Assembly: GCA_009996675.1 (NCBI GenBank)
Contig: JAACZQ010000002.1
Location: 1-64,000 of the forward strand
Length of the DNA stretch: 64,000 nt
Source: Chitinophagaceae bacterium
GTDB taxonomy: Bacteria > Bacteroidota > Bacteroidia > Chitinophagales > Chitinophagaceae
Reading direction: 5' to 3'
Part shown: positions 17,104-25,786 of the stretch, piece after piece
How positions within the stretch are numbered: the stretch's first letter is position 1
Layout: each line of letters starts with the position of its first letter
Made by a program: the position numbers and the translations under genes
Notes under the pieces: model-generated
The model's input: only the letters and a program-made list of their open reading frames with translations
What the model was told of the DNA's origin: nothing
Database searches by the model: none

Positions 17104-18738
17104 TTAATGCGGTTTTTTATCCTCTTTGGAATCACTATCGATCATTTTCCCCAGTAATTCTTTGTACCGTACGGCATCATTATTGGCCGGATCCAGTTCC
17201 AGTATCTTGTCGTAGCATTCCAGTGCCTCATCGTATTCCTTCTCTTTATTCACTTTGTAGGCGGCTATATATCCGTAAGCCTGTATCAGCCATTTTTTAT
17301 TGTTCACATTGGCCGTGTCTTTGCTGGCAACAGCAATCAGGTTTTCGTAATGGGGTATGGCGATGCCTGTTTCCATGGCTGTATCGATGGCTGCATTGCT
17401 GCGGGCCCGCCAGTAATAACCAAAACTCTGGTCGGGGTACTTGCTGGCATAGATACCGAATACACTGTCGGCTTTTTCATACTGTGCCGCATTGTACCAG
17501 GCCACGCCCCAGTTGAACAGGTCTACATTGGTGAGATTGGCATGCAGGTCGTAGAGTTTACCCATCCATTCGGCCTGGTGGGTATAGTCTTTCTGCCCTT
17601 TGTAGAAAGCTGTGATCTTTTTTACGTATTCAATCTTCTGGGTGCTGTCTTTTTCCAGCTCATAGGCTTTTTCGTACCAGGCAGCGGCTTCCTGTTGCTG
17701 GTTATTGCCAACAGCAATACGTGCCATCAGGTCAAAATCCTTGGATACATAATTGCTGTCGTTCTCTTTTTCGAAATATTTTTTTAAATAGGTCTCTGCA
17801 TGGGTATAATCTTTTAACCCATCGTAACTGTAGGCGAGTAATTTGTAGATGCGTGGTTTTACCGATTCGCCTTCCTGTGCAATGAGTTTATTGGCTTCTG
17901 CAATGGCAGCGGGATATTGCTGCGATACATAGTAGAGATCGGTGAGCATGTACTGGTTATTGATATCCGGATCGGTATGGGCAATATATTGGTTGAGGTA
18001 TTCCCTGGCTTTGTTTACATCCCGGTAATAATAGTAGTAGTACAAGGGATAATACACCGGACCAAAACTGGAATCGATGGCAATGGCTTTATTGAAGTAT
18101 TCGGAGAACACTTCCACATTGTTCTGTGTCTGGTAGATCTTCCCGATCTTATAATAGGCCTGTACATTGTTCTTGTCTTCCGCTATGGCTTGTTCATAAG
18201 CCCTTACCGCACCGGAGCCGTTGTATAGCTTGCGATAAGCATCGCCCATGGCGGTATAAATAGCGGCATTGTGTTTATCGCGGTCTGCGGCCTGTTCCAG
18301 TAAGGCAATAGCTGCGAGGGGGTTTCCATGGGGTGCCTGGATCATTACTTCGGCCACAGCCAGCTGTATCAACGGATCTTTTTTGCGTTTGGTGCCGATG
18401 GCTGTTTCAAACAGGGTAGTGGCAGTGGTAGAGTCGCCCTGGTATAAGGCTACAGCACCCCTGGCTACCTGCATCAATGGTGTGTTCTGCAGGTCGGCCG
18501 GGATACGGTTCAGGGTGCCGGCAGCATCTGCTGCTTTGTTCAACGCCAGTTGGGAACGGATTAACCAATACCAGGCGTCCGCATCGGTGGGGACGTCCGA
18601 TACAGCTTTTTGCATAGCGGTTTCTGCGCTCTGGTAACGTTCGTAGGTGAATAATTGTCTGCCTGTTTGCGGTTGGGCCATTACCGTGCCTGTACCAGCC
18701 AGTCCGGCCAGCACCAGCATGAAGAATATCCGTTTCAT
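17104..18738 (-). CDS. Periplasmic tetratricopeptide repeat protein
   Basis: A 544-residue protein. The signal peptide ends near VMAQP (residues 20-23). Many TPR units follow (for example YTAMGDAYRKLYNGSGAVRAY and YKIGKIYQTQNNVEVFSEY). TPR solenoids mediate protein interactions; no catalytic domain is visible. It probably acts in the periplasm. The partner is unknown. Confidence 0.85.
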   Translation of the reverse strand: MKRIFFMLVLAGLAGTGTVMAQPQTGRQLFTYERYQSAETAMQKAVSDVPTDADAWYWLIRSQLALNKAADAAGTLNRIPADLQNTPLMQVARGAVALYQGDSTTATTLFETAIGTKRKKDPLIQLAVAEVMIQAPHGNPLAAIALLEQAADRDKHNAAIYTAMGDAYRKLYNGSGAVRAYEQAIAEDKNNVQAYYKIGKIYQTQNNVEVFSEYFNKAIAIDSSFGPVYYPLYYYYYYRDVNKAREYLNQYIAHTDPDINNQYMLTDLYYVSQQYPAAIAEANKLIAQEGESVKPRIYKLLAYSYDGLKDYTHAETYLKKYFEKENDSNYVSKDFDLMARIAVGNNQQQEAAAWYEKAYELEKDSTQKIEYVKKITAFYKGQKDYTHQAEWMGKLYDLHANLTNVDLFNWGVAWYNAAQYEKADSVFGIYASKYPDQSFGYYWRARSNAAIDTAMETGIAIPHYENLIAVASKDTANVNNKKWLIQAYGYIAAYKVNKEKEYDEALECYDKILELDPANNDAVRYKELLGKMIDSDSKEDKKPH

Positions 18739-18747
18739 ACTCGCGTG

Positions 18748-19623
18748 TTAAGAGGTTTTTTTCATGTATGATTTAAGCGTCAGAATGTGTAAACCGGATA
18801 AAGGATTCACCGGGTGCGATCGTTCGGTTGACATGCGCAAAGGCCAAACCGATTTCTTTTCCGGGTTTAACAGGATCAGGTCTACTTTGATCTGATCCGC
18901 ATAACGCATCAGTGTGTCATGACTATCTTCTCCCTGTAATATTTTGTACTGGGGAGAATGGCCGCACTCGGCCAGGATTTTATAGGTGAGGTAGAATGCA
19001 TCTACCTTGATTTTGGATTCGGTATTATTGGAATCTATGACGGTTACCAGGTGTATATGCGCATGAAACTTCCGTGCGAAGGATAAGGCCATTTCTATTT
19101 TCCTTTCCGGTACAAAAGAGTGTACCGGCAACAAAATGGATTTGATGCTGTGTTTCAGGCAGCCGGGTGTGACGGATAATACCGGAACATTGCCCTTATC
19201 GGTGATATCGTCATTAGGGTGACCACCCAGCCAGTCCAGCCAGCGCTTCCGGCTCCGCTGCCTGCCTACAATGGCCAGGTCGATCTGGTGCCGCCGTATA
19301 AAGCTGGTGATATGATCCGTGAGCGGACTGTACAGGATTACCGTTGTGGTTACCACAGCATCGGGTACCTGGGTTAATAAACGGCCACGCAGGGTTTCCA
19401 GTCTGCGTTCGGCCTGTTTGCGCCGCTTCCGGAATCGCAGGTTATCGGGGGTAATCAGTTCATTGTTGAACAATCGCTCCCATACCGACTCGTTGCGCAG
19501 TACGGCAACGAGGTGCAGGGTGGTTTCGGCTGTATCACAGAGCTCCAGCGCTTTGTCCAGCGCCAGCTGTGTCTGCGGAACCGATTCCACGGGGATCAAT
19601 ATGTTTTTGAACAATGTCATCAT
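18748..19623 (-). CDS. Two-domain universal stress protein
   Basis: A 291-residue protein with two tandem Usp folds: NILIPVESVPQTQLALDKAL at the start and SILLPVHSFVPERKIEMAL for the second. The G-2x-G-9x-G-(S/T) ATP-binding motif is not clearly complete. Its promoter (-7 box TAGGTTTG at 19635-19642, on the minus strand) is preceded by four 11-bp ATTAG repeats, so control by the neighbouring response regulator is predicted. Confidence 0.82.
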   Translation of the reverse strand: MMTLFKNILIPVESVPQTQLALDKALELCDTAETTLHLVAVLRNESVWERLFNNELITPDNLRFRKRRKQAERRLETLRGRLLTQVPDAVVTTTVILYSPLTDHITSFIRRHQIDLAIVGRQRSRKRWLDWLGGHPNDDITDKGNVPVLSVTPGCLKHSIKSILLPVHSFVPERKIEMALSFARKFHAHIHLVTVIDSNNTESKIKVDAFYLTYKILAECGHSPQYKILQGEDSHDTLMRYADQIKVDLILLNPEKKSVWPLRMSTERSHPVNPLSGLHILTLKSYMKKTS

Positions 19624-19634
19624 GTATGCTCTGT

Positions 19635-19642
19635 CAAACCTA
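19635..19642 (-). promoter_or_regulatory. -7 box of the stress-protein gene
   Basis: On the minus strand this reads TAGGTTTG, a full match to TAnnTTTG. No TTG lies 19-21 nt upstream; that region holds the 11-bp repeats, separated by a 10-nt gap, which fits an activator-dependent promoter. Confidence 0.6.
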
Positions 19643-19652
19643 TACCAGCCTT

Positions 19653-19696
19653 ATTAGGTGCTAATTAGACCTGTATTAGAATCGCATTAGAATCAG
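19653..19696 (-). promoter_or_regulatory. 11-bp direct-repeat array A (response-regulator site)
   Basis: Four ATTAG units start at 19653, 19664, 19675 and 19686, exactly 11 nt apart; the best two read ATTAGAATCGC and ATTAGAATCAG. Eleven-bp direct repeats are the binding mode of OmpR/PhoB dimers. The array precedes the stress-protein gene and runs into the 3' end of the GT2-HAD gene. Confidence 0.75.
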
Positions 19697-21075
19697 GATG
19701 TGTATTCGAGAATACCGGCAAAAGCGTCTTCCTGGATATGGATATCCGCGCAATCCCGCAGAAAATCGTCCTTGGTTCTGAAAGCCACACCCAGTCCGGA
19801 TTTCCGCACCATACAGATATCGTTTTCGCTGTCGCCAATGGCCATGCAATTGTGTACACTGATGCCGTATTGTTTCAGCACATGATCCAGTGCATTGGAT
19901 TTGCAGATGGTATGCCTGCAGGAACTTTGTTCGTGGCGAAAGAAAAAAGATGGAATCTTCACTTCGCCGGTGGCAATGCTGTTGGAGAATTCCAGTTCAT
20001 TGGCCAGGCAGAAATCGGCCCCTGTTTTGGTTCGGATATGGTTGGCTACAAAATCATAGCTGTCGGTAATGATTCCCACCACATATCCCTGTTCGTGCAG
20101 GGCGTTGATAACGGCTGTGATATCGGCCACCAATGGTATACTGTCAATGGTTTCGATGAGTTCGCCAAAATTGCGGCCTTTGAATAAACGGGCAATGGCT
20201 TTGGTTAAGACGGTTCTTTCGGTATGGTTTTGCCGCAATGCCGCCAGTTCTTCGGTTAACCCATTGCGTTTGACATAGGTATCCACGAAACGGCCTTTGA
20301 GTATGGTATCGTCCATGTCAAATACCACCATTTTTTTTGCACCACGGAGCTGTTCTCTCAAAGCCAGTTCCATCTGGTCGCGTATCACATTCATTTCCTG
20401 GTAGTCTTCAAAGGATACCATTTTCTGGTGTCTTAATGCCCGGCTGATAATGGTGCTGGCCACTTCCTTACTCATGCGCCCCAATGCATGCAGGGGTTTG
20501 CTGTCGTTTTCAATATACCCGATATAGACTTCTTCAATGCGGGCCTGCTGTTCGTGCATGTCGATAAGGATGCCGATATCAACACCGTAATCGTTCACGA
20601 ATTCCAGTTGTTCAAACAGGCTTTTGCGTCCGGCAATCATACCGCTGAGGGGTTGTTTGTAAACGCTGAGTTCGGGGAAGAACATGCTCAGCAGGGGTTT
20701 GGCTACCAGTTCGGTTACCCGGCCGCTGTTACGGGCAAATGCGGCTTTGATAAAGTCTTTGCTATTATTGAGCAAGGGGGCAGTCATCTGTTCCAGCATT
20801 TGATCCGGATAAGGATCTATATCGCCATCAATGAATACAATGAGCTCGTTTTTGGCACATAGCAATCCGTCTTTCATGGATGCCCCTTTGCCCAGCCGCG
20901 TACTGGTAATAACCCGTGCGCCGGCTTCTGTGGCTTCTTTTACGGTATCGTCGAAAGATTTATCATCTACAACAATCACTTCTGTTACCTGTTCTTTCGA
21001 AAAGCAATACCGAACCACATTGCCAATGGTTCTGCCTTCGTTGAGTGCGGGAATTATTACACTGATCATAATCAA
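19693..21075 (-). CDS. Bifunctional family-2 glycosyltransferase / HAD-IB phosphatase fusion
   Basis: A 460-residue protein. Residues 1 to about 220 are a GT-A family 2 glycosyltransferase: VIIPALNEGRTIG, VVDDKSFDDT, then the metal-binding FIDGDIDPYP. Residues about 250-460 are a HAD-IB (SerB-like) phosphatase with nucleophile motif VVFDMDDTIL, motif II IITDS and motif III/IV GDSENDICM. Consecutive glycosyl transfer to a phosphorylated acceptor and dephosphorylation are plausible, as in glucosyl- or mannosyl-3-phosphoglycerate routes, but the substrate is inferred. Array B lies upstream. Confidence 0.85.
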   Translation of the reverse strand: MIMISVIIPALNEGRTIGNVVRYCFSKEQVTEVIVVDDKSFDDTVKEATEAGARVITSTRLGKGASMKDGLLCAKNELIVFIDGDIDPYPDQMLEQMTAPLLNNSKDFIKAAFARNSGRVTELVAKPLLSMFFPELSVYKQPLSGMIAGRKSLFEQLEFVNDYGVDIGILIDMHEQQARIEEVYIGYIENDSKPLHALGRMSKEVASTIISRALRHQKMVSFEDYQEMNVIRDQMELALREQLRGAKKMVVFDMDDTILKGRFVDTYVKRNGLTEELAALRQNHTERTVLTKAIARLFKGRNFGELIETIDSIPLVADITAVINALHEQGYVVGIITDSYDFVANHIRTKTGADFCLANELEFSNSIATGEVKIPSFFFRHEQSSCRHTICKSNALDHVLKQYGISVHNCMAIGDSENDICMVRKSGLGVAFRTKDDFLRDCADIHIQEDAFAGILEYTS

Positions 21076-21091
21076 TTGGTTTGGATCGGTG

Positions 21092-21153
21092 TAAAACTGA
21101 CTGCCGGGCGTTAAGGGGGCATTAGCCTCATATTAGAATCTAATTATAATTCA
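21092..21153 (-). promoter_or_regulatory. Promoter and 11-bp repeat array B
   Basis: Units start at 21110 (weak, GTTAA), 21121, 21132 and 21143, 11 nt apart, with the best being ATTAGAATCTA. Ten nt downstream (minus-strand sense) is a weak -7 candidate at 21092-21099, the same 10-nt gap as at array A. It controls the GT2-HAD gene. Confidence 0.7.
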
Positions 21154-21162
21154 GGAGCGGAT

Positions 21163-21236
21163 AAAAAAAAAGCCACTCTTAGAAAAGAGCGGCTTTAAAC
21201 TAAACCCTGAGCAAATAATAACAGTCTTGCAATATT
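21163..21236 (-). ncRNA. Candidate small RNA under the two-component system
   Basis: Array C lies just downstream of the kinase stop codon. About 65 nt further along the minus strand is a strong intrinsic terminator. A transcript starting near 21236 would be roughly 74 nt, with no ORF, and end in a T-tract. An alternative is that the segment is only the kinase mRNA 3' UTR; array C would then have no target. Confidence 0.4.
21169..21196 (-). terminator. Intrinsic terminator of the candidate small RNA or kinase operon
   Basis: A 12-bp stem (AAAGCCGCTCTT pairs with AAGAGTGGCTTT on the minus strand, one mismatch) with a TTCT loop, followed by a run of seven or more T on the minus strand. Confidence 0.85.
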
Positions 21237-21260
21237 TTGAATGCAATATGGGCTGCCGCT

Positions 21261-21304
21261 ATTAAGCGCTCATTAGGACGAGATTAGAAAATGATTAGAA
21301 AATG
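21261..21304 (-). promoter_or_regulatory. 11-bp direct-repeat array C
   Basis: Four units start at 21261, 21272, 21283 and 21294; the last two are identical (ATTAGAAAATG). The array sits between the kinase stop and the terminator at 21169-21196. Applying the 10-nt gap seen at A and B puts a -7 region at 21243-21250 (CATATTGC, weak). Confidence 0.7.
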
Positions 21305-21306
21305 GA

Positions 21307-22698
21307 TCAGAGCTGGTGGAAATTCCGGGCAATGGGTAAAATCACCGAAATACGGGTGCCCGCCGGTTCGGCATTGCTGATGCCTAATTCCCCCTTATGC
21401 AGTTTGATGATCCGGTAAGCCAGTGACAGCCCCAGTCCGAATCCCTGCGAATCGCTTGTTTTTTCGCTCCGGTAAAAGGGTTGCAGCACCATGGTGCGTT
21501 CGGCTTCGGATATACCCGGACCATTATCCGCCACGGTTACCGTGAGGCGGTCGGTTGCAAAATGCAGGCTTACGCTGGCGGTATGGTTGTCGGCATACTT
21601 ACAGGCATTCACCACAATATTGCGGATGGCGCTGTGCAGGAGCTCCGTATTACCAAAAACCAGCAGTTTATCCTCATCTTCCGGAAAACTATCGAAATGC
21701 AGTTCTACTTTATAGTCAGGAGATGTTTTATGCATTTCCGCCGGGAGTTTTAATAAAAGCTCATCAATGCGTACCAGGGTTAATTCCATACCATCACTGG
21801 TGCCGCTGGCTTTGGCCAGTTCCAGCAGGCTGCGGGTTAAACGGGTGAGGTTTTTAACATCTTCATATACCGAGAAGAGGATCGACTGGTATTCCGCTGC
21901 GGAGCGCTGGTTCTGTAAGGTTATTTCGAGCTGACTGGATATGGATGTAAGGGGCGTGGATAATTCATGCGAGGCATTGGCTATGAAACGCCGCTGTATT
22001 TCGAAAGATTCCTGCAAACGGGTGAGTAGGTCGTTGAAGGTGGAAGAGAGTTCATTCAGCTCATCCCTTGGCGACTGGATGGCAATGCGGCGAGAGAGGT
22101 TCTGGGACGAAATTTCCTTCACTTCATTGGTGATCTTCTGTATGGGTACCACCAACCGGTTGGAGAAGATCAGTCCGGTGAGAAATGTGAGCAGGGTACC
22201 GGTAAAGAAACTGAAGAGGAGGATTAGTTTTAACTGCGACATTTTCTCCAGCCCGTCTTTATCGTAAGCGGCGGCGGCTACCAGGTATTGTTTATCGCCT
22301 TTGATAAAAGGGATGACAATTACATCCCGTTCCCCGCTTTTATAGCTGTATTCCCCGTCGTTGCGGGCTTTGTTGAGCAGGCTGAAGGGTACGTGTTCTA
22401 CGGAAGCATCATTATCCTTATACTGGTATATTTCGCGGTTGTACTGATCGTATACCACCACACTTTTCCCCATCAGGGAAATTTTCATGTTCTCATCAAT
22501 CTGCCGCAGTAGCTGTATATCCATGCCTTCTACTTTCAACAGCAGGCTTACGGTAGACAAACCACGGTTACGGAGTCGCCTTTGCAGGTCTTTTTCCCGG
22601 TTCCAGTTGGAGAAATAATAAATAGACAGACACATCACCAGCAGGATCATGGTAACCAATAGTGTGAACAGCAGGGTGATGCGGTATTTGATCTTCAT
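21307..22698 (-). CDS. Sensor histidine kinase
   Basis: A 463-residue inner-membrane kinase. A first membrane helix (residues about 8-30), a periplasmic sensor domain of about 120 residues, a second helix near 160-180, then HAMP, HisKA with the phospho-acceptor H244 in NASHELSTPLT, and HATPase_c with NVVVNACKYADN-like N box (IVVNACKYADN), DNGPGIS and GFGLGLS. Its start overlaps the regulator stop (TGATG), so the two are co-translated. The signal is unknown. Confidence 0.94.
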   Translation of the reverse strand: MKIKYRITLLFTLLVTMILLVMCLSIYYFSNWNREKDLQRRLRNRGLSTVSLLLKVEGMDIQLLRQIDENMKISLMGKSVVVYDQYNREIYQYKDNDASVEHVPFSLLNKARNDGEYSYKSGERDVIVIPFIKGDKQYLVAAAAYDKDGLEKMSQLKLILLFSFFTGTLLTFLTGLIFSNRLVVPIQKITNEVKEISSQNLSRRIAIQSPRDELNELSSTFNDLLTRLQESFEIQRRFIANASHELSTPLTSISSQLEITLQNQRSAAEYQSILFSVYEDVKNLTRLTRSLLELAKASGTSDGMELTLVRIDELLLKLPAEMHKTSPDYKVELHFDSFPEDEDKLLVFGNTELLHSAIRNIVVNACKYADNHTASVSLHFATDRLTVTVADNGPGISEAERTMVLQPFYRSEKTSDSQGFGLGLSLAYRIIKLHKGELGISNAEPAGTRISVILPIARNFHQL

Positions 22699-23393
22699 CA
22701 GGAGGGGTCTTTTAGGATATAACCCATGCCCACCTGTGTGTGGATGAGTTTGGTGCCGAAGCGTTTGTCGATTTTATTGCGGAGGTAATTCACGTATACG
22801 TCAATCACATTGGTTTGTGTATCGAAGTCGATTTCCCAGACCCTTTCGGCAATATCGGCCCGCGACAATACCCGGTTGCGGTTGCGCATGAAGTATTCGA
22901 GTAACTGGAATTCTTTGGCCGTGAGTTGAATGAGTTCTCCGGAGCGGCGTACTTCTTTGGTATCGAGGTTCATTTCCAGGTCGTCCACTTTGAGCAGGTT
23001 ACCTGTGGGTAATTGCTGGTTCATGGTTCTTTTTAGTAAAGCCCGGATGCGCACCAGCAGTTCCTTGAATTCAAAAGGTTTGATCATGTAATCATCCGTT
23101 CCGGTATCAAAGCCTTCTATCTTATCCTCGGTGGTATTCATGGCCGTGAGCATGATTACCGGGATATGCTGGTTGTGGCTGCGGATCTCGCGGCAGAGAT
23201 CGTATCCGTTCATGCCCGGGAGGTTGATATCGAGTATGATGAGGTCGTAGGGGTTGGACAGAAACAGCCGTTTACCGATCGTTCCGTCGAAAGCCAGGTC
23301 TACATGATACCCGTTCTCTGTCAATCCCTTTTTGAGGGTGGTAGCAATCTTTTTCTCGTCTTCTACAATCAATAATTTGCGTTCATCTGTCAT
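22698..23393 (-). CDS. OmpR/PhoB-family response regulator
   Basis: A 231-residue protein. The receiver domain has D11-D12 acidic residues (VEDE), phospho-acceptor D55 in ILDINLPG, T in LTAMN and K in MIKPFE. The C-terminal winged helix (TAKEFQLLEYFMRNRNRVLSR, TNVIDVYVNYLRNKID) is OmpR-type. Such domains bind 11-bp direct repeats, and four such arrays surround this locus, so it is the best candidate for their ligand. Confidence 0.95.
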   Translation of the reverse strand: MTDERKLLIVEDEKKIATTLKKGLTENGYHVDLAFDGTIGKRLFLSNPYDLIILDINLPGMNGYDLCREIRSHNQHIPVIMLTAMNTTEDKIEGFDTGTDDYMIKPFEFKELLVRIRALLKRTMNQQLPTGNLLKVDDLEMNLDTKEVRRSGELIQLTAKEFQLLEYFMRNRNRVLSRADIAERVWEIDFDTQTNVIDVYVNYLRNKIDKRFGTKLIHTQVGMGYILKDPS

Positions 23394-23447
23394 ACAGGTT
23401 CACTTCTGGATGAGGGCAATTTACAGAATAGTCGGGGCAGCGGCCCA

Positions 23448-23465
23448 TTCTAATGTTTTTCTAAT
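23448..23465. promoter_or_regulatory. 11-bp direct-repeat pair D
   Basis: Two TTCTAAT units (ATTAGAA on the minus strand) end at 23454 and 23465, 11 nt apart, in the divergent region between the response-regulator gene (minus) and the Dabb gene (plus). Relative to transcription, the orientation matches arrays A and B for the Dabb gene; relative to the regulator gene it is inverted. Autoregulation or activation of the Dabb gene are both possible. Confidence 0.55.
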
Positions 23466-23534
23466 ATCCGCTCCGGGGCGATTGCCGGGTCGGCAGATTG
23501 ATTAAATTTACTGTATAACATTTAATTTTTACTG

Positions 23535-23948
23535 ATGACAGCGAAATCGAGACGGCAATTTATCCAACAAACAGCCCTGGCCGGGGCCGCTTCACTGGCT
23601 GCCGGAGCAGCAACCGGTAGCGCCCCCCAGCCCAAAGCACTGATTCACCATGTTTTTTTCTGGTTGAAAGAACCCGGATCGGTTGCCAACCGCAAGAAGC
23701 TGGCGGAGGGATTGGCAACACTCAGGGCTATTCCCACCATTCAGCAACTGCATATCGGTTATCCGGCCAGTACGGAAAAAAGGGATGTGGTAGATAATAG
23801 CTGGGATGTATCTGAAGTGATGTTTTTTGCAGATACTGCTGGTCAGAAAGTGTACCAGGATCATCCGGTTCACCAGGCATTCGTACAAAACTATGGTCAC
23901 TTGTGGGCAAAAGTCATAGTTTACGATGCGATGAATATTGATGGATAA
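23535..23948 (+). CDS. Tat-exported Dabb (stress-responsive A/B barrel) protein
   Basis: A 137-residue protein. The N-terminal SRRQFIQQTALAGAASLAAG is a twin-arginine signal. The mature part is a dimeric alpha/beta-barrel Dabb domain: IHHVFFWLKEP, then the TYQDHP-like VYQDHPVHQAFV signature. The biochemical role is unknown. Repeat pair D lies 70 nt upstream. Confidence 0.85.
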   Translation: MTAKSRRQFIQQTALAGAASLAAGAATGSAPQPKALIHHVFFWLKEPGSVANRKKLAEGLATLRAIPTIQQLHIGYPASTEKRDVVDNSWDVSEVMFFADTAGQKVYQDHPVHQAFVQNYGHLWAKVIVYDAMNIDG

Positions 23949-23999
23949 TCATTGTTGCGAATTCCCTGATTGTTTCATGCTTTTTAGATTGAATAGTTT

Positions 24000-25712
24000 A
24001 TGCGTTCATTGATCTTGTTATTGCTGGTGGGTTGTAGTGGCGGGCTTATGGCCCAGTCTGATCCGACCCTGAAAAAATATTATGAACAGGTGCGGGCTGC
24101 TTTCCAGGAAAAGAAAGCGTTTGAAACCGTTGCCTATGTGGAAAAGCGCTGGCGGCTGCCGGGGAATACCGGATTTAATGAAAGTATTTACTACGTAGAA
24201 AATATCTTGAAGCAGGCCGGTTATGTGCAGGAGCAAGTGGCTAAAGCGGGTGACCGGCTTACTTACCGGCTTGAGAAAAGACCCATGCGCCGCAAGACCT
24301 GGGAGCCGGTTGATGCGGTGGTAACCATTGTGGGGGAAACCGAGCCCCTGTTGTCTTTTCAGACCAACCGCAATATGCTGGCCATTAATTCAGCATCCAC
24401 ACCTGCAGCGGGTATAGAAGCACCGGTGGTTTACTTGACCAAAACCAGCGGGGATGCGGTTACCAAACTGGATTTGAAAGGTAAAATTGTTTTTGCGGAG
24501 CAACCGGTTGGTCAGGTTGACCGCCTGGTAGCCGGTCGCGGTGCTGTGGGCGTTATGGGTTATTCGGTTCCTGCTTATACGCAACCGGAGAAACATCCCC
24601 ATTCCATTCAGTTCAGTTCTATTGCACAGGTGGATAGTTCGCAGCAACAGGGCTTTGGTATTCTGCTGTCAACCCAGGCACGGAGCCGGTTGAAAAAGGC
24701 ATTGGAAAAAGGCCCTGTTTCCTTACATGTTACAATTGTAGCCCGTACTTACCAGGCCGAAGAGCTTACGCTGGTGGCAGATATCCGTGGCAGTGAGCAG
24801 GCAGATAAACGTTTTGTTTTTTCTGCGCATGTGCAGGAGCCGGGTGCCAATGACAATGCATCGGGTGTGGGTACACTGGCAGAAATGGCCAGGGTTGCTG
24901 CAGCACTCTATCAAAACAAATCGGTTGTTCCGCAACGCAGCATTAGTTTTTTATGGGGTGATGAAATCAATTCTACCCGTCGGTATATCATGGAAGATTC
25001 CATTCGCGCCAAAGGCATTCAATGGGGTATGAGTCTGGATATGGTAGGAGAGGATACGGAAAAAACCGGCGGTACTTTCCTGATTGAGAAAATGCCCGAT
25101 CCTTCTGCCGTATGGACCCGTGGCGATGAAAAACATACGGAATGGGGTGGCACAGCTTTACCGGAATCGGCTATTGTTCCGCATTATTTCAATGATTTCA
25201 TGCTGAGCCGTTGCCTGGATCAGGCAGCTACCAACGGCTGGGTGGTTAAAACCAATCCCTTCGAAGGTGGTTCGGATCATACGCCTTTCCTACAGGCTAA
25301 AATACCGGGTTTATTGCTCTGGCATTTTACCGATGTGTTTTATCATACCGATGCCGATCGTATTGATAAGGTATCGGCCTGGGAAATGAAAAATGTGGGT
25401 GTATCGGCACTGGTTGCAGCGTATTCTTTAACTGCCAATAATGAGCAGTTGGTACAATACCTGATTGATGAGTATCGGCAGTCGGCATTCAAGCGCCTGG
25501 ATGTGGAGGCTGCATTGAGCAGGGCTGCGATTGCCAGTGGTGGCAACCGCGATACGGAGAGACATATCCTGGAAGTATGGGGTAAATTTTATGTAGATGC
25601 ACTGGCATCCATGCATGATATTTCCGTGAAGGGTTCTGTACCGGAACAGTCTATTGCAAAAGCGCAGGCAGCAGTGAAGGAGCAATTGTCAAAGTTGTGG
25701 GCAGGGCTATGA
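24000..25712 (+). CDS. M28-family secreted aminopeptidase-like metallopeptidase
   Basis: A 570-residue protein with a signal peptide (LILLLLVGCSGGLMAQ; the cysteine could be a lipobox). A PA-like insert spans roughly 130-240, then the di-zinc M28 core: FSAHVQEPGANDNASGVG, WGDEINSTR, LDMVGED and SDHTPF hold the expected ligands. The segment reading HVQEPGAND replaces the usual HxDS, so the first zinc ligand should be the H. Probable dipeptide or peptide hydrolysis outside the cytoplasm. Confidence 0.82.
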   Translation: MRSLILLLLVGCSGGLMAQSDPTLKKYYEQVRAAFQEKKAFETVAYVEKRWRLPGNTGFNESIYYVENILKQAGYVQEQVAKAGDRLTYRLEKRPMRRKTWEPVDAVVTIVGETEPLLSFQTNRNMLAINSASTPAAGIEAPVVYLTKTSGDAVTKLDLKGKIVFAEQPVGQVDRLVAGRGAVGVMGYSVPAYTQPEKHPHSIQFSSIAQVDSSQQQGFGILLSTQARSRLKKALEKGPVSLHVTIVARTYQAEELTLVADIRGSEQADKRFVFSAHVQEPGANDNASGVGTLAEMARVAAALYQNKSVVPQRSISFLWGDEINSTRRYIMEDSIRAKGIQWGMSLDMVGEDTEKTGGTFLIEKMPDPSAVWTRGDEKHTEWGGTALPESAIVPHYFNDFMLSRCLDQAATNGWVVKTNPFEGGSDHTPFLQAKIPGLLLWHFTDVFYHTDADRIDKVSAWEMKNVGVSALVAAYSLTANNEQLVQYLIDEYRQSAFKRLDVEAALSRAAIASGGNRDTERHILEVWGKFYVDALASMHDISVKGSVPEQSIAKAQAAVKEQLSKLWAGL

Positions 25713-25732
25713 GAAAACTCTGATACTTTATA

Positions 25733-25762
25733 CACAAACAGCCGGTATGCCGGCTGTTTGTG
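25733..25762. terminator. Bidirectional terminator
   Basis: A perfect 13-bp stem (CACAAACAGCCGG and its complement) with a TATG loop, between the convergent peptidase and MFS genes. Confidence 0.85.
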
Positions 25763-25786
25763 TTAGTGTTTAATGATCAGTTTCTG

